Source of the DNA: Ilumatobacteraceae bacterium
Lineage (GTDB): Bacteria > Actinomycetota > Acidimicrobiia > Acidimicrobiales > Ilumatobacteraceae
Length of the DNA: 64,000 bases
Direction of reading: 5' to 3'
Assembly (NCBI GenBank): GCA_018401375.1
Contig: JAGYKR010000006.1
Span: 62,001 to 126,000 of the forward strand
The position numbers and the translations under genes are program-made. Each line of letters opens with the position of its first letter. Position 1 is the stretch's first letter. Below are positions 8,265 to 16,905 of the stretch, piece after piece. Below the pieces are notes generated by a model. The model did no database searches. It saw nothing but the letters and a program-made list of their open reading frames with translations, and had not been told where the DNA came from.

Positions 8265-9455
8265 ATGTCTGATTCCTCACGCAATGTCGTCATCGTCGAA
8301 GCCCTTCGGACCCCGATCGGTCGTCGCAACGGCGGCCTGTCCACCCTGCATCCCGCCGAGGTGCTCTCCCGTGTCCAAACAGCGCTGATTGAGCGCGCCG
8401 GGATCGATCCGACCGAGGTCGGCCAAGTGGTCGGCGGCTGTGTCAGTCAGATTGGCGAGCAGAGCTTCAACGTCACCCGGACCGCGTGGCTCGCCGCCGG
8501 TCTACCCCTCACCACTGCAGCCACCACCGTGGACACCCAATGCGGCAGCAGCCAGCAGGCCACCAACCTCGCTGCTGCGTTGATCGGCTCGGGAGTCACG
8601 GATGTGGCTGTGGCCTGTGGCGTGGAGATCATGAGCCGGATTCCGATCGGCTCCAACTCCGCCAAGTCCCTCGGACTCGGCATTCCGATCCCCAAAACCT
8701 ATTTCGAGCAGTACGAGATGACCTCGCAGTTTGAGGGGGCCGAACGGATCGCCGAGAAGTGGGGCATTACCCGTGAGGACACCGACCGGTTCGGTTACGC
8801 CAGCCAAGAGCGTGCTGCACGGGCCTGGGCTGAGGGACGCTTCGACGGCCAGTGGATCCCGATCGAGGCTCCCGATGTGGACGCCGACGGCAACCCAACT
8901 GGCTCCTCCCATGTCGTGAACCGCGACGAAGGTCTGCGGGAGACCACCCTCGAGAAGTTGGCCACTTTGAAGCCTGTGGCCCGGGAAAATGGCGTGCATA
9001 CAGCCGGCAACTCCTCCCAGATTTCCGATGGGGCAGCAGCCCTTTTGATGATGACCGAGGACAAGGCGGCAGCCCTCGGCCTCAAGCCCCGAGCCCGCGT
9101 GGTGGACACCTGCTTAGTTGGCGTAGATCCGGTGTTGATGCTGACCGGTCCGATCGATGCCACCCGCGCCCTGCTGGCTCGGACCGGCTTGACCATCGAC
9201 CAGATCGACACCTTTGAGATCAACGAAGCTTTCGCATCCGTGGTTCTGGCCTGGGCGAAAGAGCTTGGCGCTGATCTCGAGCGCACCAACCCCAACGGTG
9301 GCGCAATCGCTCTCGGCCACCCGCTCGGCGGCACCGGCGCCTTCTTGATGACCAAGGCTCTCTACGAACTCGAGCGCACCGGCGGTCGTTACGGCCTGAT
9401 CTCGATGTGCTGCGGTGGCGGTTTGGGTACCGGCACGATCATCGAACGGATCTAG
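8265..9455 (+). CDS. Thiolase-family acetyl-CoA C-acyltransferase
   Basis: The 396-aa enzyme interconverts 3-ketoacyl-CoA and acetyl-CoA plus acyl-CoA. It shows the nucleophilic Cys in VDTQCGSSQQATNLA (~residue 90), EINEAFASV with the catalytic-site Asn/Glu, GGAIALGHPLGGTGA with the active-site His, and CCGGGLGTG with the second Cys near the C-terminus. Length is typical. The family is used in beta-oxidation and steroid side-chain degradation. With acyl-CoA synthetase, CoA-transferase and SCP2-like genes nearby, a lipid/steroid catabolic role is likely, though none of those genes is in the same operon. Its stop overlaps that of the convergent cupin gene by 4 bp. Confidence 0.93.
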   Translation: MSDSSRNVVIVEALRTPIGRRNGGLSTLHPAEVLSRVQTALIERAGIDPTEVGQVVGGCVSQIGEQSFNVTRTAWLAAGLPLTTAATTVDTQCGSSQQATNLAAALIGSGVTDVAVACGVEIMSRIPIGSNSAKSLGLGIPIPKTYFEQYEMTSQFEGAERIAEKWGITREDTDRFGYASQERAARAWAEGRFDGQWIPIEAPDVDADGNPTGSSHVVNRDEGLRETTLEKLATLKPVARENGVHTAGNSSQISDGAAALLMMTEDKAAALGLKPRARVVDTCLVGVDPVLMLTGPIDATRALLARTGLTIDQIDTFEINEAFASVVLAWAKELGADLERTNPNGGAIALGHPLGGTGAFLMTKALYELERTGGRYGLISMCCGGGLGTGTIIERI

Positions 9456-9877
9456 ACAATCTTGGGGGTCCAGTGTGGCGGTGCCAGTTCCCATCCCTCG
9501 GGGGTGAAGCCTGGCACCATCACACATGCCACCAGCGTCCACGATCCGAGAGGGATTGCGGTCTGCCAACTGCCGGCCGGGATCACCACCTGCAACAGTT
9601 CACCGGAGTCCAGCGCAGGCCCCAAGGTGCAGCGTTGAACCACGCCATCGGCATCCACGTAATCGAGGGCTAACGGGCCTCCGGCGTGGAACAGCCATAA
9701 CTCAGGAGCATCCACCCGGTGCCACTGGGAGCGCTCCCCCGCCCGCAACAAGTAGTAGATCGAGGATCCACTCGCCCGGTCCTGCGGGGTTAGCTCGCCG
9801 CGCCACGCCTCAGCAAAATGCCCGCCCTCAGCATGGGCGGACATCTGTAGTTGGGCAATGATCGAATCGGGAGTCAC
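9452..9877 (-). CDS. DUF985 / cupin_5 family protein
   Basis: A 141-aa single-domain cupin. The motifs fit the DUF985 family: N-terminal HAEGGHFAEAWRG, SSIYYLLRAGERSQWHRVDA with the metal-type His, ELWLFHAGGPL, and the distal VIPAGSWQTAIPLGSWTLVA with VMVPGFTPEGWEL. Members are predicted sugar-nucleotide-epimerase-like or small-molecule-binding cupins with no proven reaction. It sits alone on the minus strand between the thiolase and a divergent YdjC gene. No function should be inferred from position. Confidence 0.88.
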   Translation of the reverse strand: MTPDSIIAQLQMSAHAEGGHFAEAWRGELTPQDRASGSSIYYLLRAGERSQWHRVDAPELWLFHAGGPLALDYVDADGVVQRCTLGPALDSGELLQVVIPAGSWQTAIPLGSWTLVACVMVPGFTPEGWELAPPHWTPKIV

Positions 9878-9911
9878 GATCTGATCTTCTCACGCCGGTA
9901 ACGTCTGTGCC

Positions 9912-10760
9912 GTGGGCAACCTGGTTGAACGTCTCGGATACTCCCCGGACACTCGGGTCGTGATCATCTCCTGTGATGATCTCGGCTGCTGCCACGCCGC
10001 CAATGAGGGGGTGCTGTCCGCCCTACGTACCGGGGTGGCCACCTGTGCCTCGTTAATGGTGCCAGCGCCGTGGGCAATCCATGCAGCACGGGCAATCCAC
10101 GACGGCGCCGATCACAAGCCCTTAGACATTGGCGTGCACCTGACACTCAACGCCGAACACGATCTCTATCGATGGGGTCCGATCACTCAGGCCCCCTCGT
10201 TGCTCTCAGGGGAAACCGGGTTCCCTCGTAACCTCGACGATCTTTGGGAACATGCCGATCCTTCAGAGGTCCTTAGGGAACTGCGCGCCCAGATCGAACG
10301 AGCGATGGTGTGGGGTATCGATGTCACCCATCTCGCCCCGCACCTGACAGCGCTCACCCTGCGCCCAGAGTTCTTCGACATCTATCTGGAACTGGCCATC
10401 GAGTACCGGTTGCCGATTCGTCTGCCCTCCACGATCACCGCTGAGCAGGCCGGCTTTCCGTTCCGACAGCTCGCCGCCGACGAAGGCGTGATCTTCCCGG
10501 ATCACTTCGATCACGACTGGCGAGCAGGCTCACGTCAGCGGGTGTACACCTCCTTCGCGAATCTCGCCCCTGGGGTCACCGAGATCCACGTCCAACCTGC
10601 GATCGACACCCCCGAGGTACGGGCCTTATCCGCCCACGCTGCAGAGTGGATCGACGATTGGGACCTCGTGACATCAGATCAGCATCTACGGGACCTGATC
10701 GTTGACTCGGGGGCCGTGTTGATTGGTTATCGCGAGCTCAGATCGGTGATGCGAGGTTAA
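9912..10760 (+). CDS. ChbG/YdjC-type carbohydrate deacetylase
   Basis: This 282-aa protein starts at GTG. It carries the YdjC family metal site: ISCDDLG near residue 20, GVHLTLNAEH with its His, and a distal THLAPHLTAL containing two His. Family members deacetylate N-acetylated di- or oligosaccharides such as chitobiose. The downstream segment LPIRLPSTITAEQAGF matches the YdjC pattern where substrate-binding loops occur. No partner glycosidase or transporter is adjacent, so the sugar is unknown. The last 23 bp overlap the end of the convergent SCP2-like gene. Confidence 0.85.
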   Translation: MGNLVERLGYSPDTRVVIISCDDLGCCHAANEGVLSALRTGVATCASLMVPAPWAIHAARAIHDGADHKPLDIGVHLTLNAEHDLYRWGPITQAPSLLSGETGFPRNLDDLWEHADPSEVLRELRAQIERAMVWGIDVTHLAPHLTALTLRPEFFDIYLELAIEYRLPIRLPSTITAEQAGFPFRQLAADEGVIFPDHFDHDWRAGSRQRVYTSFANLAPGVTEIHVQPAIDTPEVRALSAHAAEWIDDWDLVTSDQHLRDLIVDSGAVLIGYRELRSVMRG

Positions 10761-10992
10761 GCAAAGCCTTTGTGGCCCGTCCATCGGCCACGACCTCGAG
10801 CACCGTTCCGATGTGGCCGGTAGCCGACAGTTTTCCCTGCATAAAGGCCACCGCCGCATCAAAACCCTCGGCCTGCACCACCGCCAGAGGCACAGTCAGT
10901 TCGGCTTTCGCCTCGGAGGCTTCCGGTCCCGACACCAGTTCGTGTTTCTTCGCCACCATGACCCGGTAGCGAACATGTTCCTCAGCGTTCAT
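10738..10992 (-). CDS. SCP2-like sterol-binding domain protein (small)
   Basis: The 84-aa product from ATG 10992 (MNAEEHVRYRVMVAKKHELV) contains FDAAVAFMQGKLSATGHIGT, the characteristic end of the SCP2/sterol-carrier domain where the lipid tunnel lies. The start overlaps the mca stop by 11 bp, so it is cotranscribed with mca and translationally coupled. At 84 aa it is shorter than usual SCP2 domains (~100-110 aa), and no N-terminal part is recoverable in frame beyond the mca gene. It may bind hydrophobic ligands. The link to mycothiol detoxification is contextual only. Confidence 0.7.
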   Translation of the reverse strand: MNAEEHVRYRVMVAKKHELVSGPEASEAKAELTVPLAVVQAEGFDAAVAFMQGKLSATGHIGTVLEVVADGRATKALLNLASPI

Positions 10993-11932
10993 CCGACGCA
11001 CCTCGGGCCCCAACGGAGATCCCGTCAAACAAATCCCGCTCCTCATCGCACCGCGGCAATGATCCAACCAGTGATCGGGCCAAAATCCAGTCCTCCCACG
11101 GATAGATCTCCGCCAGTTCGGCATCGGTCAGACCGAACCAGAACGCAGCAGACGGATCCACCTGGGTGGCATGGGCTCGCAACGCTCCGCTGCGTGCCCA
11201 CATGTACTCGCCCACATCGATCCGTGTGGTGACGCGGTGATCAAGGTCCGGTCGCTCAAACCACTTGTCATCAAATGGGGATTCCCCATGTTTGGCCATG
11301 AGAGCCTCGTGGATTTTGGTGATTCGGGCTTTTGTCCACGTGGAGTAGTACAACTTCAGTGGCTGATGCACGGGTCCGGCATCTGGGTACCAGGCCGGAT
11401 CCCCGGCCCGATCGAAAGCGAGGACCGAGATGTCGTGCACTCGCAGATGGTCCGGGTGCGGATAGCCCCGCTGATCGTCCCCGTAAGTGATGAGCACCTG
11501 AGGCCGCTCCGCCCGGATCACCCGTACGAGACGTTCAGTGGCCTCGTCGATATCAGCCATATGAAAGCAGTCAGGATGCTCGTTGGACGGATCATCTGCC
11601 ATTCCCGAATCCCGATACCCCAACATGACCACCGAATCGAAGCCAATGACCTCGGCCGAAGCCGCAAGCTCAGCGGGCCGCATCGAGGCGACAAGCGCCT
11701 TTTCCTGGGCGGTATCGAGACCGTGAAAGGGTTGTCCGGCTTCGCGCAGACCCGGATTCTGCAGGTCTCCTTCTTCTCCACCGGTGCAACACACAAGAAT
11801 GGTTCGTACCCCTTCCGCCTTATAACGCGCCAGCGTCGAAGCCCCTTTGGATGCCTCATCGTCGGGGTGGGCGTGCACCGTCACGATGCAGAGATCTCCG
11901 GGTGCTGACTGTTCGCCGAGGTGGTCCGACAC
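10982..11932 (-). CDS. mca: Mycothiol S-conjugate amidase (Mca)
   Basis: Zn-dependent LmbE-family amidase that cleaves mycothiol S-conjugates into mercapturic acids and GlcN-Ins, the actinobacterial detoxification route. A GTG start at 11932 gives ~316 aa (VSDHLGEQSAPGDLCIVTVH). A longer frame to 12133 overlaps the divergent lipoprotein gene and reads as non-homologous. Motifs are AHPDDEASKG (metal/catalytic Asp), VVCCTGGEEGDL-like TGGE (ILVCCTGGEEGDLQNP), MLGYRDSGM and GYPHPDHLRVHD (second metal motif). The conserved C-terminal ATQVDPSAAFWFGL separates Mca from MshB. This gene places the organism in the mycothiol-using actinobacteria. Confidence 0.9.
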   Translation of the reverse strand: MSDHLGEQSAPGDLCIVTVHAHPDDEASKGASTLARYKAEGVRTILVCCTGGEEGDLQNPGLREAGQPFHGLDTAQEKALVASMRPAELAASAEVIGFDSVVMLGYRDSGMADDPSNEHPDCFHMADIDEATERLVRVIRAERPQVLITYGDDQRGYPHPDHLRVHDISVLAFDRAGDPAWYPDAGPVHQPLKLYYSTWTKARITKIHEALMAKHGESPFDDKWFERPDLDHRVTTRIDVGEYMWARSGALRAHATQVDPSAAFWFGLTDAELAEIYPWEDWILARSLVGSLPRCDEERDLFDGISVGARGASDER

Positions 11933-11963
11933 GGCCCCCACGCTACCGGTACGCTGGAAAACG

Positions 11964-12617
11964 ATGGGGACACAGCGCGTTCTTGCGAGGATCACCGTGG
12001 CTGCAGTGCTGCTCGGACTTGGGGCCTGCGCAACAGGTGATGGCAAAACGTTGCAGCCACCAACTGCGCCGGCCCCTACCTCTTCTTCGCCACAGAGTTC
12101 AGCGCCTGGTGACCCGACTGATGATGTCGGCACAGCTGCTCCCGAGCTTCCCGGTGAGGAGCCTGGCGCCTTTCAGATTGCGGTGCCCTGGGTGGCCGGC
12201 GGCGAGATGGGTCTGCGCTTTGGATGTGCCGGCGATGGGGTATCGCCCTCGGTGGCGTGGGAGTCAGTTCCTGACGGCACCTCCGAGATCGCCGTGGTCA
12301 TCTCCGATCAGGCGGGCCGGGTCCATTGGATGTTGCTGGGAATTGGCCCAACGGTGATCGCGATTCCCGAGGCAGTTAGCGCCGAAGGCCTCAACCGCCA
12401 AGGCGCGGAAGTGATCTCGAATGATTTCGGGGTGGCGGACTGGACGCCGCCATGTCCGGCCCCCGGAACATCAGAGTTGTTCTTGGTGACGGTTCACGCG
12501 CTCAGCCAACAGATTGAAGGGACCGCCTTGATGGGTCCCGCAGAGATCGCCGATCTGTTGGGGTTCGTGTCGATTGCCATCGCTGAGGTCACGGGCGTCT
12601 ACTCCCGGCCGGCCTGA
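11964..12617 (+). CDS. PEBP-family (YbhB/YbcL-like) lipoprotein
   Basis: From ATG 11964 the 217-aa protein has a lipoprotein signal peptide with lipobox LGLGAC at about residue 20, then a Pro/Ser/Thr-rich linker (residues ~30-70), then a phosphatidylethanolamine-binding-protein fold: GDGVSPSVAWESVPDGTSEI, HWMLLGIGP in place of the usual HWVL(Y/W) and a YDGPCPP-like element degraded to WTPPCPAPG. Bacterial PEBPs are of unclear function, some being kinase or protease modulators. It is exported and anchored to the outer face of the membrane. The start is 31 bp from the divergent mca start, so they share a promoter region. Confidence 0.82.
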   Translation: MGTQRVLARITVAAVLLGLGACATGDGKTLQPPTAPAPTSSSPQSSAPGDPTDDVGTAAPELPGEEPGAFQIAVPWVAGGEMGLRFGCAGDGVSPSVAWESVPDGTSEIAVVISDQAGRVHWMLLGIGPTVIAIPEAVSAEGLNRQGAEVISNDFGVADWTPPCPAPGTSELFLVTVHALSQQIEGTALMGPAEIADLLGFVSIAIAEVTGVYSRPA

Positions 12618-12641
12618 TGGCCATGGCGGTACCCTTCGAAC

Positions 12642-12986
12642 ATGGCCGTCGATGAACAGCACCAGGTACTCGACGTCGAAGTAGACCGGGCGCTTGAGGT
12701 CCGTATCGTCTTTGGAGACGAGGTGGCCGCGACCTTCCCGGTTCTCGATCTGCGTCGGGCCTGCCCTTGCGCCGGGTGTCGAGGCCAGCGCGACGCCGGC
12801 CGGGAGGCCTACCTCGGGGCCGAGATCACGATCACCGACGCTGAGCTCCACGGCAACTGGGGACTCTCTTTGGTGTGGAGTGACGGTCATTCCACCGGGA
12901 TCTACGCCTGGTCGTACCTGCGTTCACTGTGGGATGAACCTGGGGGAGATCCAGGGTCCGAGCTCGAGGTGGACCCACTTGTCTGA
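12642..12986 (+). CDS. DUF971 (GBBH-like N-terminal) domain protein
   Basis: This 114-aa protein consists of one DUF971 domain with a Cys-rich zinc motif in DLRRACPCAGCRGQ and the C-terminal signature WSDGHSTGIYAWSYLRSLW. In eukaryotic gamma-butyrobetaine hydroxylases this fold is the N-terminal zinc-binding domain. Bacterial stand-alone versions are often found near Fe-S cluster carrier or Mrp genes. No Mrp gene is visible here, so its role is undefined. It lies 24 bp downstream of the PEBP gene and 18 bp upstream of the rhomboid gene, in the same direction. Confidence 0.88.
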   Translation: MAVDEQHQVLDVEVDRALEVRIVFGDEVAATFPVLDLRRACPCAGCRGQRDAGREAYLGAEITITDAELHGNWGLSLVWSDGHSTGIYAWSYLRSLWDEPGGDPGSELEVDPLV

Positions 12987-13004
12987 GCCAATACCCTAAA
13001 GATC

Positions 13005-13934
13005 GTGTCGTTGCCGCCTCCGCCTCCATCGGGCCTACCCGTTGTGGGGTCTGGTGGCGCCGAGACCGCTTGTTATCGGCATCGTGACCGGATCACCGGA
13101 CGGCGTTGCACCCGGTGCGGGCGGCCCGCATGTGGGGACTGTTTGACTCAGGCTGCAGTCGGTTCAAACTGTCCCGAATGTGTCAAAGCAGCTCAACCCG
13201 ATGCCCGAACGAGGGCCAAGTTCTGGAATGCACGCCAACCGGTGCTGGTCACCAAGGTATTGATGGCGCTGAACCTGCTGGTGTTTGCCTGGGTAACAGC
13301 GCTCGATCCCTCAAGTCTCGCCTCGCGCGGGATCACCAGAGGTCAGGCGTATCTCGGATTGTCCGCCGACATCATCAATCCCGGGGTGGTATTTCGTTTT
13401 GCCGACAGCGTGTACCTCGCCGGACCCGGCGAGTGGTACCGGGTCCTGTCCTCAGGGTTCGTGCATTTCGGAGTGATTCATATTGCCTTCAACATGTACC
13501 TGCTGTACATGCTCGGCCAGATCCTTGAGCCTGCCATCGGAAGGCTGCGGTTCATTTTGGTCTACTTCTCCGCGCTACTCGCAGGTTCGGCGGGCGCAAT
13601 GGTGCTTCAACCTGACGGTTTCCACGGTGGGGCCTCTGGAGCGGTGTTTGGATTAATGGGGGCGGCCTTCGTGGGGTATCGGGTCCGCGGGATTAACCCG
13701 TTCGCCACCGGCATCGGAACCCTGCTGGTTCTGAACCTTTTCATCACTTTTGCGATACCGGGGATTTCCATCGGCGGGCACCTCGGCGGGGTGATCGCCG
13801 GAGCGATCAGCGCGTTGGTGGTCATGGCGCCCTCCCACAAGGCCTACCCAAAGTGGATGACCTACGCCACCCCAGCGGTGGTCGGACTCGTGAGCGTGGC
13901 GATCACCGTGCTTGCGATCAACGCCCGAATCTGA
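13005..13934 (+). CDS. Rhomboid intramembrane serine protease with N-terminal zinc finger
   Basis: The 309-aa protein has an N-terminal B-box-like zinc finger (CYRHRDRITGRRCTRCG through CPECVK, residues ~25-60), then a rhomboid core of six or seven membrane segments. Catalytic features are HIAFNMYLLYMLG (conserved His/Asn oxyanion helix), GGASGAVFGLMGA with the nucleophilic Ser, and the distal GGHLGGVIAG His of the dyad. It cleaves membrane-protein substrates within or near the bilayer. The zinc-finger plus rhomboid arrangement is common in actinobacteria. It converges with the ABC transporter operon, leaving only 6 bp between stops. Confidence 0.93.
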   Translation: MSLPPPPPSGLPVVGSGGAETACYRHRDRITGRRCTRCGRPACGDCLTQAAVGSNCPECVKAAQPDARTRAKFWNARQPVLVTKVLMALNLLVFAWVTALDPSSLASRGITRGQAYLGLSADIINPGVVFRFADSVYLAGPGEWYRVLSSGFVHFGVIHIAFNMYLLYMLGQILEPAIGRLRFILVYFSALLAGSAGAMVLQPDGFHGGASGAVFGLMGAAFVGYRVRGINPFATGIGTLLVLNLFITFAIPGISIGGHLGGVIAGAISALVVMAPSHKAYPKWMTYATPAVVGLVSVAITVLAINARI

Positions 13935-13940
13935 GTGCTC

Positions 13941-15002
13941 TCACAGGGTCGCAGTGAGGTGGGCCAGTGATGCTCCCTGCAGCGGTTGCGTACCGCTGGA
14001 CTGAAGGTGACAGGCCACCGAGCCCCCTCCATCCACTGGAGTGGACTCAGGAACCACCTGCCGGCAGATCTCCATCGCGTAGGGGCATCTCGTGTGAAAC
14101 ACACATCCCGGGGGTGGGGATGACGGGTCGGGCATATCGCCGTGCAGCAATATCCGTGAACGAGAGCGCTGTAGCTCGGGGTCAGGGATCGGAACCGCAG
14201 AGAGCAGGGCCTCGGTATACGGATGCGCTGCCTGGGAGTACACCCGTTCCACGGGTCCCTCTTCCACGATCCTCCCGAGATACAGCACCACCACTCGATG
14301 GGAGATGTGCCGCACCACCCCGAGGTCGTGAGAGATGAACAGATACGAGAGTTTGTATTCCTCTCGAAGACGTTCGAGCAGCGTGATCACCTGATTTTGG
14401 GTGGAGACATCCAGCGCGCTGACCGCTTCATCGCAGATGATCAGCTTCGGGTTGACGGCTATGGCGCGCGCAATTGCGATGCGTTGGCGCTGGCCCCCGG
14501 AGAACTCGTACGGATAGCGGTCCACATGATGCCGAGCCAACCCCACCTGTTCAAGGAGTTCGATCACGCGGCCTTGTGCGGCGCGCCGTGAGATCCCGTC
14601 GTGGATCTTCAACGGTTCCGCCAGAGTGTCACCAACCGTCATGCTCGGATCCAAGGAGGAATATGGGTCCTGAAACACCATCTGCATCTGCCGGCGGGCT
14701 TTTCGTAACTCCGAGCGCGACATGTCGGTGACTGAATGTCCATCCAGGCTCACCGACCCCGAGGTTGGTTCGATCAGCCGCAGGATCGCACGCCCGGTGG
14801 TGGACTTTCCGGAACCGGACTCACCCACTAATCCGACGGTTTCACCGTCCCCGATCTGGAAACTGATCCCGTCCACGGCCCGCAGGGGCACCCGTGATAA
14901 CAGCCCTTTGCGAAGGGTGAACTCCACCTTCAGATCGCGGACATCCACCAGGGGCCGCGGCGAATTCTGGGACGCTAGGTCCTCCGTCTTGTGCTCCGTC
15001 AT
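13941..15002 (-). CDS. Dpp/Opp-type ABC transporter ATP-binding protein (second ATPase)
   Basis: One of two ATPases that power peptide/solute import. From ATG 15002 ([20 protein letters not shown]) the protein is 353 aa. A longer frame adds 13 residues upstream, but the 4-bp ATGA overlap with the preceding gene fixes the shorter start. Features are Walker [10 protein letters not shown], signature FSGGQRQRI, Walker B LIICDEAVSALD, the H-loop SHDLG, and the C-terminal oligopeptide-family extension with a Cys pair (HTRCPYAMEICRQ). In related ATPases this type of C-terminal region can bind an Fe-S cluster. It is the last gene of the operon 19513-13941. Confidence 0.92.
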   Translation of the reverse strand: MTEHKTEDLASQNSPRPLVDVRDLKVEFTLRKGLLSRVPLRAVDGISFQIGDGETVGLVGESGSGKSTTGRAILRLIEPTSGSVSLDGHSVTDMSRSELRKARRQMQMVFQDPYSSLDPSMTVGDTLAEPLKIHDGISRRAAQGRVIELLEQVGLARHHVDRYPYEFSGGQRQRIAIARAIAVNPKLIICDEAVSALDVSTQNQVITLLERLREEYKLSYLFISHDLGVVRHISHRVVVLYLGRIVEEGPVERVYSQAAHPYTEALLSAVPIPDPELQRSRSRILLHGDMPDPSSPPPGCVFHTRCPYAMEICRQVVPESTPVDGGGSVACHLQSSGTQPLQGASLAHLTATL

Positions 15003-16000
15003 TTCGACCCCCGGAGCTCGAGTTCGGCCACCTTGAGACATCTGCTCGCTCGTCCACCGTCAAGTTCGAGGAGCTGTGGTTCCCCTTGTGTGCAGACCTC
15101 CGAGGCATAGGAGCATCGGGGATGGAAACGACATCCAGTGGGCATCGCCCAAGGAGCCGGAGTCGTTCCAGGGATCGATGTCAACTCCTCATTGTGCCCA
15201 CCGATCTGAGGCATCGCCGAAAGCAGGCCCTCGCTATAAGGGTGCTGCGGCTTCCGGTAGAGACCGTAGATCTCCGACCGCTCAACGATCTGTCCGGCAT
15301 ACATCACCATCACCTCATCGCAGATGTCAGCCACCACCCCAAGATCGTGGGTAATGAACAAAATCGCCATTCCTAACTCGGCCTGCATCGCCTTCAGCAG
15401 ATCGAGAATCTGGGCTTGGATCGTCACGTCGAGTGCGGTCGTCGGCTCGTCGGCGATCAGCAGGCTTGGATCACAGGACAAGGCCATAGCAATCATGACC
15501 CTCTGCCGCATCCCACCGGAGAACTCGTGGGGATAACTGCTGACCCGTCGTGCAGCATTCGGGATACCCACAAGGTCGAGCATTTCCACGGCTCGTTGGT
15601 GAGCCTGCTTGCGCGAGACCTTTCGATGGCGCCGGACCGTCTCACGAATCTGATCCCCAACGGTGTACGCCGGGTTGAGACTGGACATCGGTTCTTGGAA
15701 GACCATCGACATCGCATTGCCTCGCAGCGATGAGAGATCGGACTCCGAGAGCCCAACGAGGTTGCGGCCCTCAAGTTCGATCGCCCCTTTCGTGATCCGC
15801 CCGGGCGGCGAAGGAATCAAACCCATGACTGCAAGGCTGGTCACACTCTTTCCCGAGCCGGACTCTCCCACGAGGCCGATCGTGCCCCCTTTGGGAACCT
15901 CAAAGCTGACCCCGTCCACAACGGTGGCCCAGCCTTGGTCGGTGGCAAACTGCACCTCAAGATCGGTGACCCGAAGGACCGGCTCAGCCGCACCGCTCAT
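14999..16000 (-). CDS. Dpp/Opp-type ABC transporter ATP-binding protein (first ATPase)
   Basis: A 333-aa ATPase paired with the downstream gene as a heterodimer. Walker A is GESGSGKSV, the signature is [11 protein letters not shown], Walker B is [12 protein letters not shown], and the switch His is in THDLG. The C-terminal extension has [12 protein letters not shown], characteristic of the oligopeptide/dipeptide/nickel subgroup. It overlaps both neighbours by 4 bp, indicating translational coupling through the operon. Confidence 0.93.
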   Translation of the reverse strand: MSGAAEPVLRVTDLEVQFATDQGWATVVDGVSFEVPKGGTIGLVGESGSGKSVTSLAVMGLIPSPPGRITKGAIELEGRNLVGLSESDLSSLRGNAMSMVFQEPMSSLNPAYTVGDQIRETVRRHRKVSRKQAHQRAVEMLDLVGIPNAARRVSSYPHEFSGGMRQRVMIAMALSCDPSLLIADEPTTALDVTIQAQILDLLKAMQAELGMAILFITHDLGVVADICDEVMVMYAGQIVERSEIYGLYRKPQHPYSEGLLSAMPQIGGHNEELTSIPGTTPAPWAMPTGCRFHPRCSYASEVCTQGEPQLLELDGGRASRCLKVAELELRGSK

Positions 16001-16905
16001 CGGACCCTCCGAGTCTCACGCCCGAGTGAGTCCCTCAGTCCATCGCCGAAGATATTGAAGGCGAGCACCGTGAGGGCAATCATCAATCCGGGGACGATCA
16101 CCATCAGCGGCGCACGATCGAGGAAGCGGACCGAACGTCCGAGCATCGAGCCCCAACTTGCCTGGGGCGGCTGCACCCCGAGGCCGAGGAAGCTGAGACT
16201 GGCTTCGGCCAGCATTGCGAAACCCGCCACCAAGGACACTTGGACCAACAACGGTGACATGACATTAGGCAGTACATGGCGTCCGATGATCCGAGGTGTT
16301 GAGCACCCCACGCTACGACAGGCCTCGATGAACGTCTCTTCACGCACCGACATCACCGTGGACCGCATGAGCCGGAGGAATCGGGGGGCGTAGAGGATGC
16401 CGATTGCAATCATTGCATTGCGCAGGTTTGGCCCGAGCAGTCCAACGATCGCCACGGCAAGGATCAATGGTGGGTAACTCATGATTGCATCGGTGATCCG
16501 CATAATTACGGTGTCGATAATCCCACCGAAGTATCCGGCGATCGCTCCCGGCAACACCCCGATTCCAACGGAAATAATGACGGCCTGTGCGGCGGCCAAC
16601 ATGGAGATCCGGGTTGCAAAGATGAGCCGGCTGAAGATGTCTCGTCCAAGTTCGTCGGTTCCGAGCAGATGGGCACCAGACACAGGTTGCAACACCGCCC
16701 GCAAATTTTGAGCGGTTGGATCTTTGGGAGCAAGAAGCGGCGCCCCGAGCGCCACCAGCACCATCGCCACCAAGAAAAAGAAGGCGATCATCGCTGCGGG
16801 CTGCTGGCGGAATCTTCGTAAGAAACGAGCTAAGACACTGGCCGGAGGTGGCAGGTCCGCTTCGGTTTCCCCCGGGGTGAACAGCGTGGGGCTGACATCA
16901 GTCAT
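15997..16905 (-). CDS. Dpp/Opp-type ABC transporter permease (DppC-like)
   Basis: About 302 aa from ATG 16905, which overlaps the upstream permease stop by 4 bp. The longer frame to 16932 adds nine residues. The N-terminal helix (PAAMIAFFFLVAMVLVALGA) precedes an extracellular loop with LGTDELGRDIFSRLIFATRI, the OppC/DppC signature. The EAA cytoplasmic loop lies in EACRSVGCSTPRIIGRHVLP. Five or six membrane segments are visible. It forms the translocation channel with the upstream permease. Confidence 0.92.
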   Translation of the reverse strand: MTDVSPTLFTPGETEADLPPPASVLARFLRRFRQQPAAMIAFFFLVAMVLVALGAPLLAPKDPTAQNLRAVLQPVSGAHLLGTDELGRDIFSRLIFATRISMLAAAQAVIISVGIGVLPGAIAGYFGGIIDTVIMRITDAIMSYPPLILAVAIVGLLGPNLRNAMIAIGILYAPRFLRLMRSTVMSVREETFIEACRSVGCSTPRIIGRHVLPNVMSPLLVQVSLVAGFAMLAEASLSFLGLGVQPPQASWGSMLGRSVRFLDRAPLMVIVPGLMIALTVLAFNIFGDGLRDSLGRETRRVR

